NCBI GenBank assembly: GCA_038136035.1
Contig: JAYPYV010000011.1
Location: 1-64,000 of the forward strand
Source of the DNA: UBA9926 sp023261215
GTDB taxonomy: Bacteria; Pseudomonadota; Gammaproteobacteria; Pseudomonadales; Azotimanducaceae
Direction: 5' to 3'
DNA: 64,000 nt
The notes under the pieces are model-generated. The model did no database searches. It had not been told where the DNA came from and saw nothing but the letters and a program-made list of their open reading frames with translations. The position numbers were made by a program, and so were the translations under genes. Positions 53,401 through 62,229 of the stretch are shown piece by piece; position 1 is the first letter of the stretch; every line of letters begins with the position of its first letter.

Positions 53401-55311
53401 ATGTCAGAAACCGCCGCCAAAGAAACACTCGGGTTCCAAACCGAAGCACGTCAGCTGCTCAAGTTGATGATCCACTCCCTGTACTCCAACCGAGAAATCT
53501 TTTTAAGAGAACTCATCTCAAATGCGTCCGATGCCATCGACAAGCTTCGGTTCTTAAGTCTTGAGTCCCCCGATCTTCTTGGAGATGACGCGACGTTTGA
53601 AATTCGCATTTCAGCGGACAAAGACGCGAAGACGGTGACCATTGCCGACAACGGTATCGGAATGTCGCGCCAAGAAGTGATCGAGAATCTAGGAACCATC
53701 GCTAAGTCAGGGACGGCGCAATTCCTAACCAATTTGACGGGGGATCAAAAAAAGGATTCGCAATTAATCGGGCAGTTTGGTGTCGGATTCTATGCGTCAT
53801 TCATTGTCGCGGGTCGCGTCGTTGTTGAAACTCGCCGGGCTGGACAAGGGGAATCAGAGGGTTGTCGTTGGACGTCTGCAGGGGAGGCAGATTTTGAGGT
53901 CGAAACCATCACACGCACCACTCGAGGGACCACGATCACCTTGCACCTGAATGATGATTGCGAGGAATTCCTCGAATCCTATCGTTTGCAGGCCATCGTT
54001 AGAAAATACGCGGACCACGTGAGCGTGCCGGTCCTGATGCAGTCCAGCAAGCCCAACGACGAGGACAGCGCGACGGATGGCGCTGAGGATGCGTTTGAGG
54101 TCATCAACAAAGCCACAGCGCTCTGGACCCGTTCTCGAGCGGACGTCGCAGACGAGGAGTATCAGGAGTTCTACAAGCATATTGCGCACGACTTCCAAGA
54201 TGCGTTGACTTGGTCTCATAACAAGGTGGAAGGCAAGCTTGAGTACACCAGCTTGATGTACATTCCCGCGAAAGCGCCCTTCGATCTATGGAATAGAGAA
54301 TCGCCCAGGGGATTGAAGCTGTATGTTCAACGGGTTTTCATCATGGATGAAGCTGAGCAGTTTTTGCCGCTTTATCTGAGATTCGTGAAAGGGGTGGTTG
54401 ATTCCAACGATTTAAGCCTCAACGTTTCCAGAGAGATATTGCAAAAAGACCCCGCGATTGACTCGATGCGCTCAGCTCTGACCAAACGGGTGTTGGACAG
54501 CCTGGAAAAACTCGCTAAGTCTGACCCCGAGAAATATCAGCAATTTTGGGAAGAATTTGGCCAAGTTTTAAAAGAAGGACCCGCTGAGGATTTTGCCAAT
54601 AAAGAAAAAATCGCCGGCCTGCTGCGGTTTTCGACCTCATCCAGCGGTTCTGAGACGCAGAATCAGTCGCTGGCCAGTTATGTCGAGCGAATGAAGTCGG
54701 ACCAAACAAAAATCTACTATGTGGCCGCAGACAGTTACCAGACGGCGAAGAGTTCGCCGCATTTGGAAATTTTTAGAAAGCGTGGGATTGAAGTCGTACT
54801 GCTATTCGATCGCATCGATGAATGGCTGGTGAGTCATCTGGCAGAATTTGACGGTAAGCCGCTTCAGGATGTTGCCCGAGGGTCACTGGATCTAGATAGC
54901 GAATCAGACGGAACCGAGGACAAAAAGAAAGAACCGGCTCCTGAGCACACCGAGTTACTTAAGCGACTAGAGAAGACCTTTGGCGATGACGTCGAGTCAG
55001 TCTGTGTGAGTCAGAGGCTGACCGAATCGCCGTCTTGCCTTGTGGTCACCGAAGATGACATGGGTATGCAAATGCGCCGAATTCTGGAACAGGCAGGGCA
55101 AGCCGTACCAGAGTCCAAGCGTATTTTCGAGATCAACGTGGATCATCCGCTGGTTAAACGGTTAGCACTGGAGGCCGATGAGGGTCGATTCGATCGTTTA
55201 GCTAGAGTTTTATTTGATCAAGCGCTGCTGGCCGAGGGCAGTCAATTGAATGATCCGGCGAGTTTTGTTAAGAATCTGAATGAATTTTTACTAGAGGTCG
55301 CGGGCGAATAG
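53401..55311 (+). CDS. htpG: Molecular chaperone HtpG (Hsp90)
   Basis: A 636-residue Hsp90. GHKL ATPase motifs are in order: ELISNASDAIDKLR near 38-51, IADNGIGM near 82-89, GTIAKSGT and GQFGVGFYASF. The middle and C-terminal dimerisation domains are complete. Cytoplasmic ATP-dependent chaperone. It sits behind a sigma-32-type promoter and after the sucCD terminator, so it is a separate heat-inducible unit, possibly running on into sixA. Confidence 0.96.
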   Translation: MSETAAKETLGFQTEARQLLKLMIHSLYSNREIFLRELISNASDAIDKLRFLSLESPDLLGDDATFEIRISADKDAKTVTIADNGIGMSRQEVIENLGTIAKSGTAQFLTNLTGDQKKDSQLIGQFGVGFYASFIVAGRVVVETRRAGQGESEGCRWTSAGEADFEVETITRTTRGTTITLHLNDDCEEFLESYRLQAIVRKYADHVSVPVLMQSSKPNDEDSATDGAEDAFEVINKATALWTRSRADVADEEYQEFYKHIAHDFQDALTWSHNKVEGKLEYTSLMYIPAKAPFDLWNRESPRGLKLYVQRVFIMDEAEQFLPLYLRFVKGVVDSNDLSLNVSREILQKDPAIDSMRSALTKRVLDSLEKLAKSDPEKYQQFWEEFGQVLKEGPAEDFANKEKIAGLLRFSTSSSGSETQNQSLASYVERMKSDQTKIYYVAADSYQTAKSSPHLEIFRKRGIEVVLLFDRIDEWLVSHLAEFDGKPLQDVARGSLDLDSESDGTEDKKKEPAPEHTELLKRLEKTFGDDVESVCVSQRLTESPSCLVVTEDDMGMQMRRILEQAGQAVPESKRIFEINVDHPLVKRLALEADEGRFDRLARVLFDQALLAEGSQLNDPASFVKNLNEFLLEVAGE

Positions 55312-55328
55312 TACGCTTGCGGTATGCG

Positions 55329-55826
55329 ATGGCCCCAAAGCCTGTTGTAGTGATGCGTCATGGTGAGGCTGAGCCATGGGCAGGGAGCGACCCTGAACGC
55401 CGGCTGACGAAAGAGGGACGGGACCAGGCCGAAGCGGTGAGCGCGTCTATCAGGCAATGGGTCACACCGGATGTAATCTTCGCGAGCCCTTATGCGCGAG
55501 CCCAGGAAACGGGTCGAATTGTCTCCCAGGCTTTTGACTCGTTAGTGCCGCTTGAGACGTTACCGATGTTAACGCCCGAAGGTGATCCGCGAGCGGTTGA
55601 TCGGTGGTGCGATTCGCTCGATCGCAGCGCAGTCCTTGTCAGCCACATGCCGCTCATTGGTCATCTGTTGCAGGTGCTCGCAGGCCACTCGATGGCCGTG
55701 GGCACGGCCAATGCCTTTGGTCTAGTGCCCTGCGTGTCAGAAGAGCGCGAGACGACCCCTCGTTGGCGACTTGCGTGGACCGCTCGCCCCTTTTGTGAAC
55801 CTGAGGTCGTGGAGGCGTTCCGATGA
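55329..55826 (+). CDS. sixA: Phosphohistidine phosphatase SixA
   Basis: A 165-residue small histidine phosphatase. The RHGEAEPWAGSDPERRLT segment starts near residue 10, with the catalytic RHG. SPYARAQET and VSHMPLIGHL, with the second His, follow. SixA removes phosphate from histidine in phosphotransfer proteins. The ATG at 55329 is preferred to a TTG four codons upstream, though neither has a strong ribosome binding site. Its stop overlaps the DUF4892 start by 4 nt. Confidence 0.85.
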   Translation: MAPKPVVVMRHGEAEPWAGSDPERRLTKEGRDQAEAVSASIRQWVTPDVIFASPYARAQETGRIVSQAFDSLVPLETLPMLTPEGDPRAVDRWCDSLDRSAVLVSHMPLIGHLLQVLAGHSMAVGTANAFGLVPCVSEERETTPRWRLAWTARPFCEPEVVEAFR

Positions 55827-56662
55827 TCGCGCTGTGGGTGCGAAGGGTGATTATCCTTCTGACGGTGTCGTCGTTGGATTTGAGAGCCGATTTAGACCAC
55901 GCCCGATTGGTGGAGGCGCTGCCTGCACAATCTGAAGAGTCCATCCGCGTGGTGTTAGGCAGCATTGAAAACCTGAGCACGGGCCTCGTGACTGAGCGAG
56001 AGCGGATTATCGAAGGCAGGCGTGAAGTGGCGCTCTATGAGGCCCCGCCGACGTTAAGCCACCAGTCGGTGTTCGATGATCTACTTGAACCCCGTCTCGC
56101 TTCGTTCGCCACGCAATTTATCTGCGAAGGCCGAGATTGTGGCAGCAGTGCGGATTGGGCGAACGGCATCTTTGGGTTTCGCTTGCTGTATGGGCCGGAG
56201 CAATATCAACACTATTGGGTTGGTCTCGATTCCGTCAGAGGCATCTGGCAGACGATCTACGTGGGCCGCCGAGGCAACGGTAAAGTTTATTACCTGACGA
56301 TGTCCATCCGCTCAAAGATGGCCGCATTGAGCTCGGATTTCGTTGAGTATGCGGGCCAAAAACTCTGGCGCTTGCCGCTCTCCGAATTTGAAAATGCGAA
56401 ACGCAATGTGGCTGAGCGGTTGCGGGTGCGCCTTGGCTCTGGCGAGAGGGTGACTTTGGTCGTGGCCGTGAGTGGACCGTCCACGGATGCAAACGAGGAA
56501 CCATTCGGCCTAAGTCAATCCTTGCGTCAAGCCGAAGCCATCGCAGGCGATCTCCGCGCGGCGCTGCCAGAATCGGTGACGGTTGTTCCCCAGGGTTTAG
56601 GCATTTTGGCGCCTGTGCCCGAGCTGCCCGAAGCGCGAGTCGATCTTTTCTGGTTTGACTAG
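55823..56662 (+). CDS. DUF4892 domain-containing exported protein
   Basis: A 279-residue protein with an N-terminal signal peptide (VRRVIILLTVSSLDLRA, cleavage near residue 22). The body resembles DUF4892: LATQF-like region, CEGRDCGSSADWAN with two Cys, and YGPEQYQHYWV. It is probably periplasmic or outer-membrane associated; the C-terminal part may be an OmpA-like segment. Function is unknown. Translationally coupled to sixA. It is convergent with folE, 4 nt apart. Confidence 0.75.
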   Translation: MIALWVRRVIILLTVSSLDLRADLDHARLVEALPAQSEESIRVVLGSIENLSTGLVTERERIIEGRREVALYEAPPTLSHQSVFDDLLEPRLASFATQFICEGRDCGSSADWANGIFGFRLLYGPEQYQHYWVGLDSVRGIWQTIYVGRRGNGKVYYLTMSIRSKMAALSSDFVEYAGQKLWRLPLSEFENAKRNVAERLRVRLGSGERVTLVVAVSGPSTDANEEPFGLSQSLRQAEAIAGDLRAALPESVTVVPQGLGILAPVPELPEARVDLFWFD

Positions 56663-56666
56663 TCGG

Positions 56667-57215
56667 TCATCGACGCAGTTCAAGCAGGGACAAGAACTCC
56701 ATTCGGGTGCTTTGATCCCCTTGGAACTGACCGAGCATCATCGACGTCTTCATCATCGAATTTTGTTTTTCGACGCCTCGCATCATCATGCACATGTGTT
56801 GCGCCTCAATGATGACGCCAACGCCCGCAGCATTCGTGACGGTTTGAATGGCCTCGGCGATCTGTTTGGTGAGATTCTCTTGGATTTGGAGCCGCCGGGC
56901 ATACATATCAACAATGCGAGCGACCTTGCTTAACCCCAGCACTCGGCCGGTGGGGAGATAAGCCACGTGGCATTTACCGATAAAAGGCAGCAGGTGGTGC
57001 TCACACATGGAGTAGAGCTCAATATCCTGCACGATGATCATTTCACTGGTGTCGGATTCAAACAAGGCGTCGTTCACGACCTCCGCCAAAGATTCCTGAT
57101 ACCCCTTGGTCAGAAAGGCCATGGCGCTGGCTGCTCGCTTGGGCGTGTCGATCAATCCGTCGCGATGGGGGTTTTCTCCCAGTTCTTCGAGAATGCTTAA
57201 AAATGCTTTTTCCAT
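56667..57215 (-). CDS. folE: GTP cyclohydrolase I
   Basis: A 182-residue type IA enzyme. Zinc ligands lie in SMCEHHLLPF and the later Cys in QHMCMMMRG. GLSKVARIVDMYARRLQ and the catalytic His region are intact. It makes 7,8-dihydroneopterin triphosphate from GTP, the first step of folate synthesis. It is divergent from aroC. Confidence 0.94.
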   Translation of the reverse strand: MEKAFLSILEELGENPHRDGLIDTPKRAASAMAFLTKGYQESLAEVVNDALFESDTSEMIIVQDIELYSMCEHHLLPFIGKCHVAYLPTGRVLGLSKVARIVDMYARRLQIQENLTKQIAEAIQTVTNAAGVGVIIEAQHMCMMMRGVEKQNSMMKTSMMLGQFQGDQSTRMEFLSLLELRR

Positions 57216-57352
57216 GATGTTCCCAAGAAAAAAATTGAAGGGCTCAGACGAAGGGCACGCGGCTCGGCAATTGAGACGAGCCGAGGAGAAGTTGATTCAC
57301 CGGGTCTGAAACGAACTGGGCTATACTATCGCACTTTTAGAGCGCACTTTGC

Positions 57353-58426
57353 ATGCCTGGCAACAGCTTTGGAGATTCTTTTCGGGTCACGACCTTTGGT
57401 GAAAGCCATGGGCCTGCGCTCGGTTGCGTCATTGATGGCTGTCCACCTGGATTGCCACTGGCAGAGGCTGATCTCCAGGTCGATCTTGATCGAAGGAAGC
57501 CCGGTACCAGTCGTTATGCAACCCAGCGACGGGAGTCTGACACGGTCAAAATAGTGTCCGGCGTTTTCGAGGGGATCACCACTGGGACGTCGATTGGGCT
57601 AATCATCGAGAACGAAGACCAACGTTCGAAGGACTACTCCGAAATCAAAGATGTCTTTCGGCCTGCGCACGCTGATTTCACCTATCACGCGAAATATGGT
57701 GTGAGGGACTATCGTGGCGGCGGTCGATCATCTGCTCGTGAGACCGCGATGCGGGTTGCGGCAGGTGCGATTGCTAAGAAGTATCTTGCACACCACTACG
57801 GAATTTCGGTTCGAGGGTATCTTGCGCAAATGGGGCCCATCAAGGTGCAGAAACTTGACTGGGACTGTATTGATCAAAATCCATTCTTCTGCCCGGATTC
57901 CGATCGTGTTGGCGAAATGGAGACATTGATCGACCAGCTTCGACGAGACGGGGACTCGGTGGGGGCACGAATCAACGTGGTTGCCCAAGGTGTGATGCCC
58001 GGATTGGGAGAGCCGGTGTTCGACCGATTAGATGCCGATTTGGCGAAGGCCATGATGAGCATCAATGCGGTGAAAGGCGTGGAGGTGGGTGATGGCTTTG
58101 AAGTCGTAGAGCAAAGGGGTTCTTTCCATCGAGACGAAATTCGACCTGAGGGGTTCCTTTCCAACCATGCAGGCGGCGTGTTGGGAGGGATCTCGACCGG
58201 GCAGGAGATCCAGGTGAGCTTGGCACTCAAGCCCACATCCAGCATCACACAGCCTGGTCGAAGCGTGAATGAGCGAGGCGAGCCTGTGGATGTAGTGACC
58301 AAGGGCCGCCATGATCCCTGTGTGGGTGTGCGCGCGACGCCGATTGCCGAAGCCATGATGGCCTTGGTTTTGATGGATCACCTGCTTCGATTTCGTGGCC
58401 AAGTCAGCGAGATTGACCGGCCCTGA
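57353..58426 (+). CDS. aroC: Chorismate synthase
   Basis: A 357-residue AroC. Family signatures are GESHGPALGCVIDGCPPG near residues 15-32, YRGGGRSSARETAMRVAAGA near 122-141, and RHDPCVGVRATPIAEAM near the end. It uses reduced FMN to convert EPSP to chorismate. A -10-like TATACT lies 24 nt upstream. Its product feeds the trp genes further downstream. Confidence 0.96.
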   Translation: MPGNSFGDSFRVTTFGESHGPALGCVIDGCPPGLPLAEADLQVDLDRRKPGTSRYATQRRESDTVKIVSGVFEGITTGTSIGLIIENEDQRSKDYSEIKDVFRPAHADFTYHAKYGVRDYRGGGRSSARETAMRVAAGAIAKKYLAHHYGISVRGYLAQMGPIKVQKLDWDCIDQNPFFCPDSDRVGEMETLIDQLRRDGDSVGARINVVAQGVMPGLGEPVFDRLDADLAKAMMSINAVKGVEVGDGFEVVEQRGSFHRDEIRPEGFLSNHAGGVLGGISTGQEIQVSLALKPTSSITQPGRSVNERGEPVDVVTKGRHDPCVGVRATPIAEAMMALVLMDHLLRFRGQVSEIDRP

Positions 58427-58462
58427 CTGAGGCCTACACAATTCAATAGATCGCCGAAACAG

Positions 58463-58491
58463 TTGGCGAGCAGATAGCCTGCCGTTAAAAT
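58463..58491 (+). promoter_or_regulatory. Probable sigma-70 promoter of asd
   Basis: TTGGCG, a 17-nt spacer and TAAAAT. It gives a leader of about 95 nt before the asd ATG. Confidence 0.5.
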
Positions 58492-58518
58492 TCGCCCCCG
58501 TTTTAATTCGATGGATCG

Positions 58519-58549
58519 TTTAAACATCGGACGGCAATCGTTGTTTAAA
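58519..58549 (+). repeat. 8-bp inverted repeat in the asd leader
   Basis: TTTAAACA (58519-58526) and TGTTTAAA (58542-58549) are exact complements separated by 15 nt, between the candidate promoter and the asd start. Could be an RNA stem or a dimeric regulator site. Confidence 0.5.
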
Positions 58550-58592
58550 GCCGGACTCAGGTGTGAGTGAAAATTTATAAGAGTATCGGAGC

Positions 58593-59609
58593 ATGAAAGA
58601 AGTCAATGTGGCCATTGTGGGCGCGACCGGCGCCGTCGGCGAAGTGATGTTGGAGATTCTTGCTGAAAGGCAATTCCCGACGAAATCAGTGACCTTGCTG
58701 GCGAGTGAGCGTTCAGCAGGCGCGCGCATCCCATTCAAGGACAAGAATCTGACGGTAAAGGATCTGGCAACTTTCGATTTCTCGGAGACCGACATCGCGC
58801 TTTTTTCGGCGGGCGGCAGCGTGTCTGAAAAGTACGCTCCGGTGGCTGCCAGTCAAGGCTGCGTGGTAATCGACAATACCTCGTTTTTTAGGCGGGATCC
58901 CGACATACCGCTCATTGTGCCCGAGGTCAATTTGCACACATTGGGTGCCTTTCGAAATAAGAAGATCATTGCCAATCCCAATTGTTCGACCATTCAAATG
59001 GTGGTCGCATTAAAGCCGATCTATGACGCGGTCGGAATCTCAAGGATTCATGTGTCGACCTATCAAGCGGTCTCTGGATCTGGCAAGTCTGGGATTGAAG
59101 AGCTGGCCGGCCAGACCGCGAAATTGCTCAACGCCCAGGAGATTGAAAGCCGCGTTTATGGCAAACAGATCGCCTTCAATGCGGTTCCCCATATCGATGA
59201 TTTTCAAGACAATGGGTTCACCAAAGAAGAGATGAAGATGGTTTGGGAAACCCACCGAATCTTTGAAGATGAGTCGATTCAGGTCAGCCCAACCTGTGTT
59301 CGGATTCCGGTCTTCTTTGGTCACTCCGAGGCGGTTTACGTGGAAACCAAGTCGCCTTTGAGTGCCGCTGATGCCAAGTCGCTGCTGGGTTCTGCCCCGG
59401 GGGTTGAGGTCCTAGATACCCGAGCGCGAGGCGGCTACCCCACGGCAGTTACCGAAGCCGCCGGTGCAGACCCGGTGTTTGTGGGACGGATCCGAAACGA
59501 TGTGTCGAATCCGCTCGGTCTACACCTATGGGTTGTCTCCGATAACATCAGGAAGGGCGCAGCGCTCAATAGCATCCAAATTGCTGAAGCACTCCTCAGT
59601 GAGTTATAA
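58593..59609 (+). CDS. asd: Aspartate-semialdehyde dehydrogenase
   Basis: A 338-residue Asd. The NADP-binding GATGAVGEVM is at 10-19 and the catalytic Cys131 is in NPNCSTIQ. RIPVFFGHSEAVYVE contains substrate-binding Arg and His. It makes aspartate semialdehyde for lysine, threonine and methionine synthesis and for peptidoglycan. It precedes fimV, as is common in Pseudomonas-like genomes, but without the leuB often found in front. Confidence 0.95.
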   Translation: MKEVNVAIVGATGAVGEVMLEILAERQFPTKSVTLLASERSAGARIPFKDKNLTVKDLATFDFSETDIALFSAGGSVSEKYAPVAASQGCVVIDNTSFFRRDPDIPLIVPEVNLHTLGAFRNKKIIANPNCSTIQMVVALKPIYDAVGISRIHVSTYQAVSGSGKSGIEELAGQTAKLLNAQEIESRVYGKQIAFNAVPHIDDFQDNGFTKEEMKMVWETHRIFEDESIQVSPTCVRIPVFFGHSEAVYVETKSPLSAADAKSLLGSAPGVEVLDTRARGGYPTAVTEAAGADPVFVGRIRNDVSNPLGLHLWVVSDNIRKGAALNSIQIAEALLSEL

Positions 59610-59735
59610 CGAGGGTGGTCGGATCGAATCCTTTCATTAAAATGGGGTCACCCAGATAGAGGTTTAGGGTGATTCGGACAGAGAGATGTCGATGGGCTCG
59701 ATCAGAAGACCCAAGGGAATAACAAGAGGGGCGAG

Positions 59736-60961
59736 ATGATGCAAAAACGGCCGGTGAGCAAGACGATGGTCTCAGGCCGCTTGGGTATGATGGGCACACT
59801 CCTTTTATTCTCCCATTGGGCGCTCGGGTTAGGGCTTGGGAATATCGAGGTTCAGTCCGCCTTGAGCCAGCCGCTGCGAGCTGAGATCGAGTTAGTTAAT
59901 GTTGATGATTGGACTGCAAGCGATTTAAAAGTCGCGCTCGCGGGAACTCAAGATTTCAAGCGTTTGGGTGTCGAGATGGCGCCCGGATTGTTCGATCTGG
60001 AATTTGATGCGGTCGACGGGAGAGGCGGCGCCTTCGTCAGAGTCCGAAGCGAGGCGGCGATCTTAGAGCCGTTTCTCCATTTTGTTCTGGTTTTGGATTG
60101 GCCCGGCGGACGGTTGCTGAAAGAATATACGGTGCTCCTCGATTTGCCGAGAACCACCGAGGTCGTCGCGCCAGTGAAGCGCACCCAGGCGACGCGCCCG
60201 AGCCTAGAAGAGATAGGGGCTGGTCGCACCTTGGCTTCGCGTGGTGCTCGAACGGATACAGAGCAGATGACCACGCTCGGAGATACGTTGTGGGACATCG
60301 CGCTTGCCACTCGACCAGATCGGTCGATCAGTATCCCTCAGATGATGTTGGCGATTCAGCGAGAGAACCCTGAGGCGTTCCTTGGCGGCAACATCAATCG
60401 ATTGAAAGCGGGTTACCGGCTGCGTATTCCCGATCTGGCGGGTGCCACGCGGCTCGCGGCACAAGAGGCTGAGGCGGTCGTGGATGCTCAGAACAAAGCG
60501 CTCTCGGACCCGCAACCTCAAAAAAAAACTTCGCCATCGTCTGAATCCTTCATAGACACGACGCCTCCCCAAGAGTCGGAAGACACAGCATCCCAGGATG
60601 CAAGTGGTGCGGAGTTGCGGCTCGTCGCTGACGAGGTGCTTGAGACCGATCCATCGGTGAACCTCGAAGTGGCGTCACTGACTGACGCCCTGTCGCAAGC
60701 TGAAGCTGCGTTGGCCGCGTCGGTTAGCGAACAGCAAGCGCTCAGCGATCGATTAACGGCGCTCGAATCGAATTTAGGGGCGTTGACATCGACTATCGAG
60801 GTCAAAGATCGTGCGTTGGCAAGTCTTCAGCAAGAGTTGATGACGCTCCGCAATCAAGCGCCACCCCCCAGCTCGGGCTGGGCAAACCCCCTGGTGTTGG
60901 GATTGCTTCTTGTGGTCGTCTTGCTGGTGGTTTTGATTCTTGTGCTCGCCAATCGATTGCG
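59736..60961 (+). CDS. fimV: FimV-like pilus/polarity protein, 3' part lost in the assembly gap
   Basis: The first 408 codons of a FimV-family protein. A signal peptide occupies about residues 1-35. The FimV N-terminal domain follows (LGNIEVQSALSQPLRAEIEL to about 140), then a LysM-like domain (about 185-235, TLGDTLWDIA), an acidic linker, a coiled coil (about 310-370) and a transmembrane helix (about 385-407). The frame enters the Ns before the cytoplasmic TPR-containing half. FimV binds peptidoglycan and organises polar type IV pili and signalling. Confidence 0.88.
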
Positions 60962-61061
60962 NNNNNNNNNNNNNNNNNNNNNNNNNNNNNNNNNNNNNNN
61001 NNNNNNNNNNNNNNNNNNNNNNNNNNNNNNNNNNNNNNNNNNNNNNNNNNNNNNNNNNNNN
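60962..61061. other. Assembly gap (100 Ns)
   Basis: Exactly 100 N characters, a usual placeholder for a gap of unknown length. It replaces the C-terminal half of fimV and about 125 N-terminal codons of truA, so the missing sequence must be well over 100 bases. Confidence 0.98.
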
Positions 61062-61477
61062 AGCGGTTCGCGGTGCGAGAGCACCGAGCACTTGATGTTC
61101 GGGCGATGCATGAGGCTGCCCAGCATCTGATCGGGGAACATGACTTTACAAGCTTCAGAGCGGCTCATTGTCAGTCTAAATCGCCTGTTCGAGAATTGCG
61201 GTCGATTCAAGTAACAGAGTCGGCAGGGCTCGTGGTTGTTTCGGTCACCGCGAATGCTTTTTTGTATCACATGGTGCGAAATATCGTGGGTGCCTTGCGA
61301 CGCGTTGGTTTTGGTCAAGCGGACCCGGAATGGATGAGAGCGTTGCTTGAAGCGAAGAATCGCCACCTCGCGGGACGCATGGCCCCCGCTCACGGGCTCT
61401 ATCTTGAGCGTGTCGAATATGCCTCGCGGTTTCGTTTGCCAGACTTGGCGGATTTTTTGGTTCCAGGCGGAAAATGA
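61062..61477 (+). CDS. truA: tRNA pseudouridine(38-40) synthase TruA, C-terminal part
   Basis: The last 137 or so residues of TruA, 5'-truncated by the assembly gap. LDVRAMHEAAQHLIGEHDF, then TSFRA and FLYHMVRNIVGALRRVG, are characteristic of the family. The catalytic Asp lies in the missing N-terminal half. It modifies uridines 38-40 in tRNA anticodon arms. Its place after fimV and before trpF matches related genomes. Confidence 0.92.
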
Positions 61478-61530
61478 AGTAAGAGGGCGTGATAAACTCG
61501 CCCGCTTGCTCGAGCCGGTCCGAACAGATT

Positions 61531-62163
61531 GTGCGAACCCGAATCAAAATTTGCGGATTAAAGACTGAGGCGGACGCGATGGCCGCAGCCGAGGCCGGTG
61601 CTGATGCGGTGGGGTTTGTGTTTTATTCGCGCAGCCCACGGGCCATGACGGCAGAAGCGGTTCGGCCGATTGCTGAAGCCTTGCCGCCCTTCGTGCAGCG
61701 CGTAGGGTTGTTTGTGAACGAGCATCCTTCAGTTATTGAAGCAACGCTCAAAGTGTGCCCGATAGACCTGATTCAATTTCATGGCAGCGAAGATCGTGCC
61801 TTTTGCGAATCGTTTGGCGTTCCCTACATCAAGGCCTTTGGGTTCGAGTCGCGTGCTTCGTTACACGCAGTGAGTGACGCACATCCAAATGCGGTGGCGC
61901 TGCTCTTGGATGCGGTGGTCACAGGCGCATATGGTGGAACAGGTCAATCGTTACATTGGCCAGGCATCGGCGATGTCGGTCGGCCCTGGTTACTGGCCGG
62001 GGGTCTTACGGCTCAAAATGTCTCTGAGGCAATTGAAGTGACCGCACCCTTTGCCGTGGATGTGAGCAGTGGCGTTGAGTCATCACGCGGTGTCAAAGAC
62101 ATTGGCATGATCAGAACCTTTATCCAGACCGTAAACCAAGTGGATGCCGCTCGATCAACTTAA
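61531..62163 (+). CDS. trpF: Phosphoribosylanthranilate isomerase
   Basis: A 210-residue TIM-barrel enzyme. The general base Cys8 is in IKICGLK and the general acid Asp127 in LLDAVVTGAYGGTG. I chose the GTG at 61531 because the conserved beta strand starts directly after it; a GTG 14 codons upstream adds a non-conserved tail and its ribosome binding site is too close. It makes CdRP in tryptophan synthesis. Confidence 0.92.
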   Translation: MRTRIKICGLKTEADAMAAAEAGADAVGFVFYSRSPRAMTAEAVRPIAEALPPFVQRVGLFVNEHPSVIEATLKVCPIDLIQFHGSEDRAFCESFGVPYIKAFGFESRASLHAVSDAHPNAVALLLDAVVTGAYGGTGQSLHWPGIGDVGRPWLLAGGLTAQNVSEAIEVTAPFAVDVSSGVESSRGVKDIGMIRTFIQTVNQVDAARST

Positions 62164-62229
62164 AGATAGTGAGATCCTGCCCGCGGTGCGGGTAACGCAT
62201 TCGGACCCAGTGAGGAGAAATACGAGGAC

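Noticed and set aside
59736..61130. Single fimV reading frame continuing through the Ns to 61130
   Set aside because: The Ns are a placeholder of unknown length, and sequence after the gap encodes truA in another frame.
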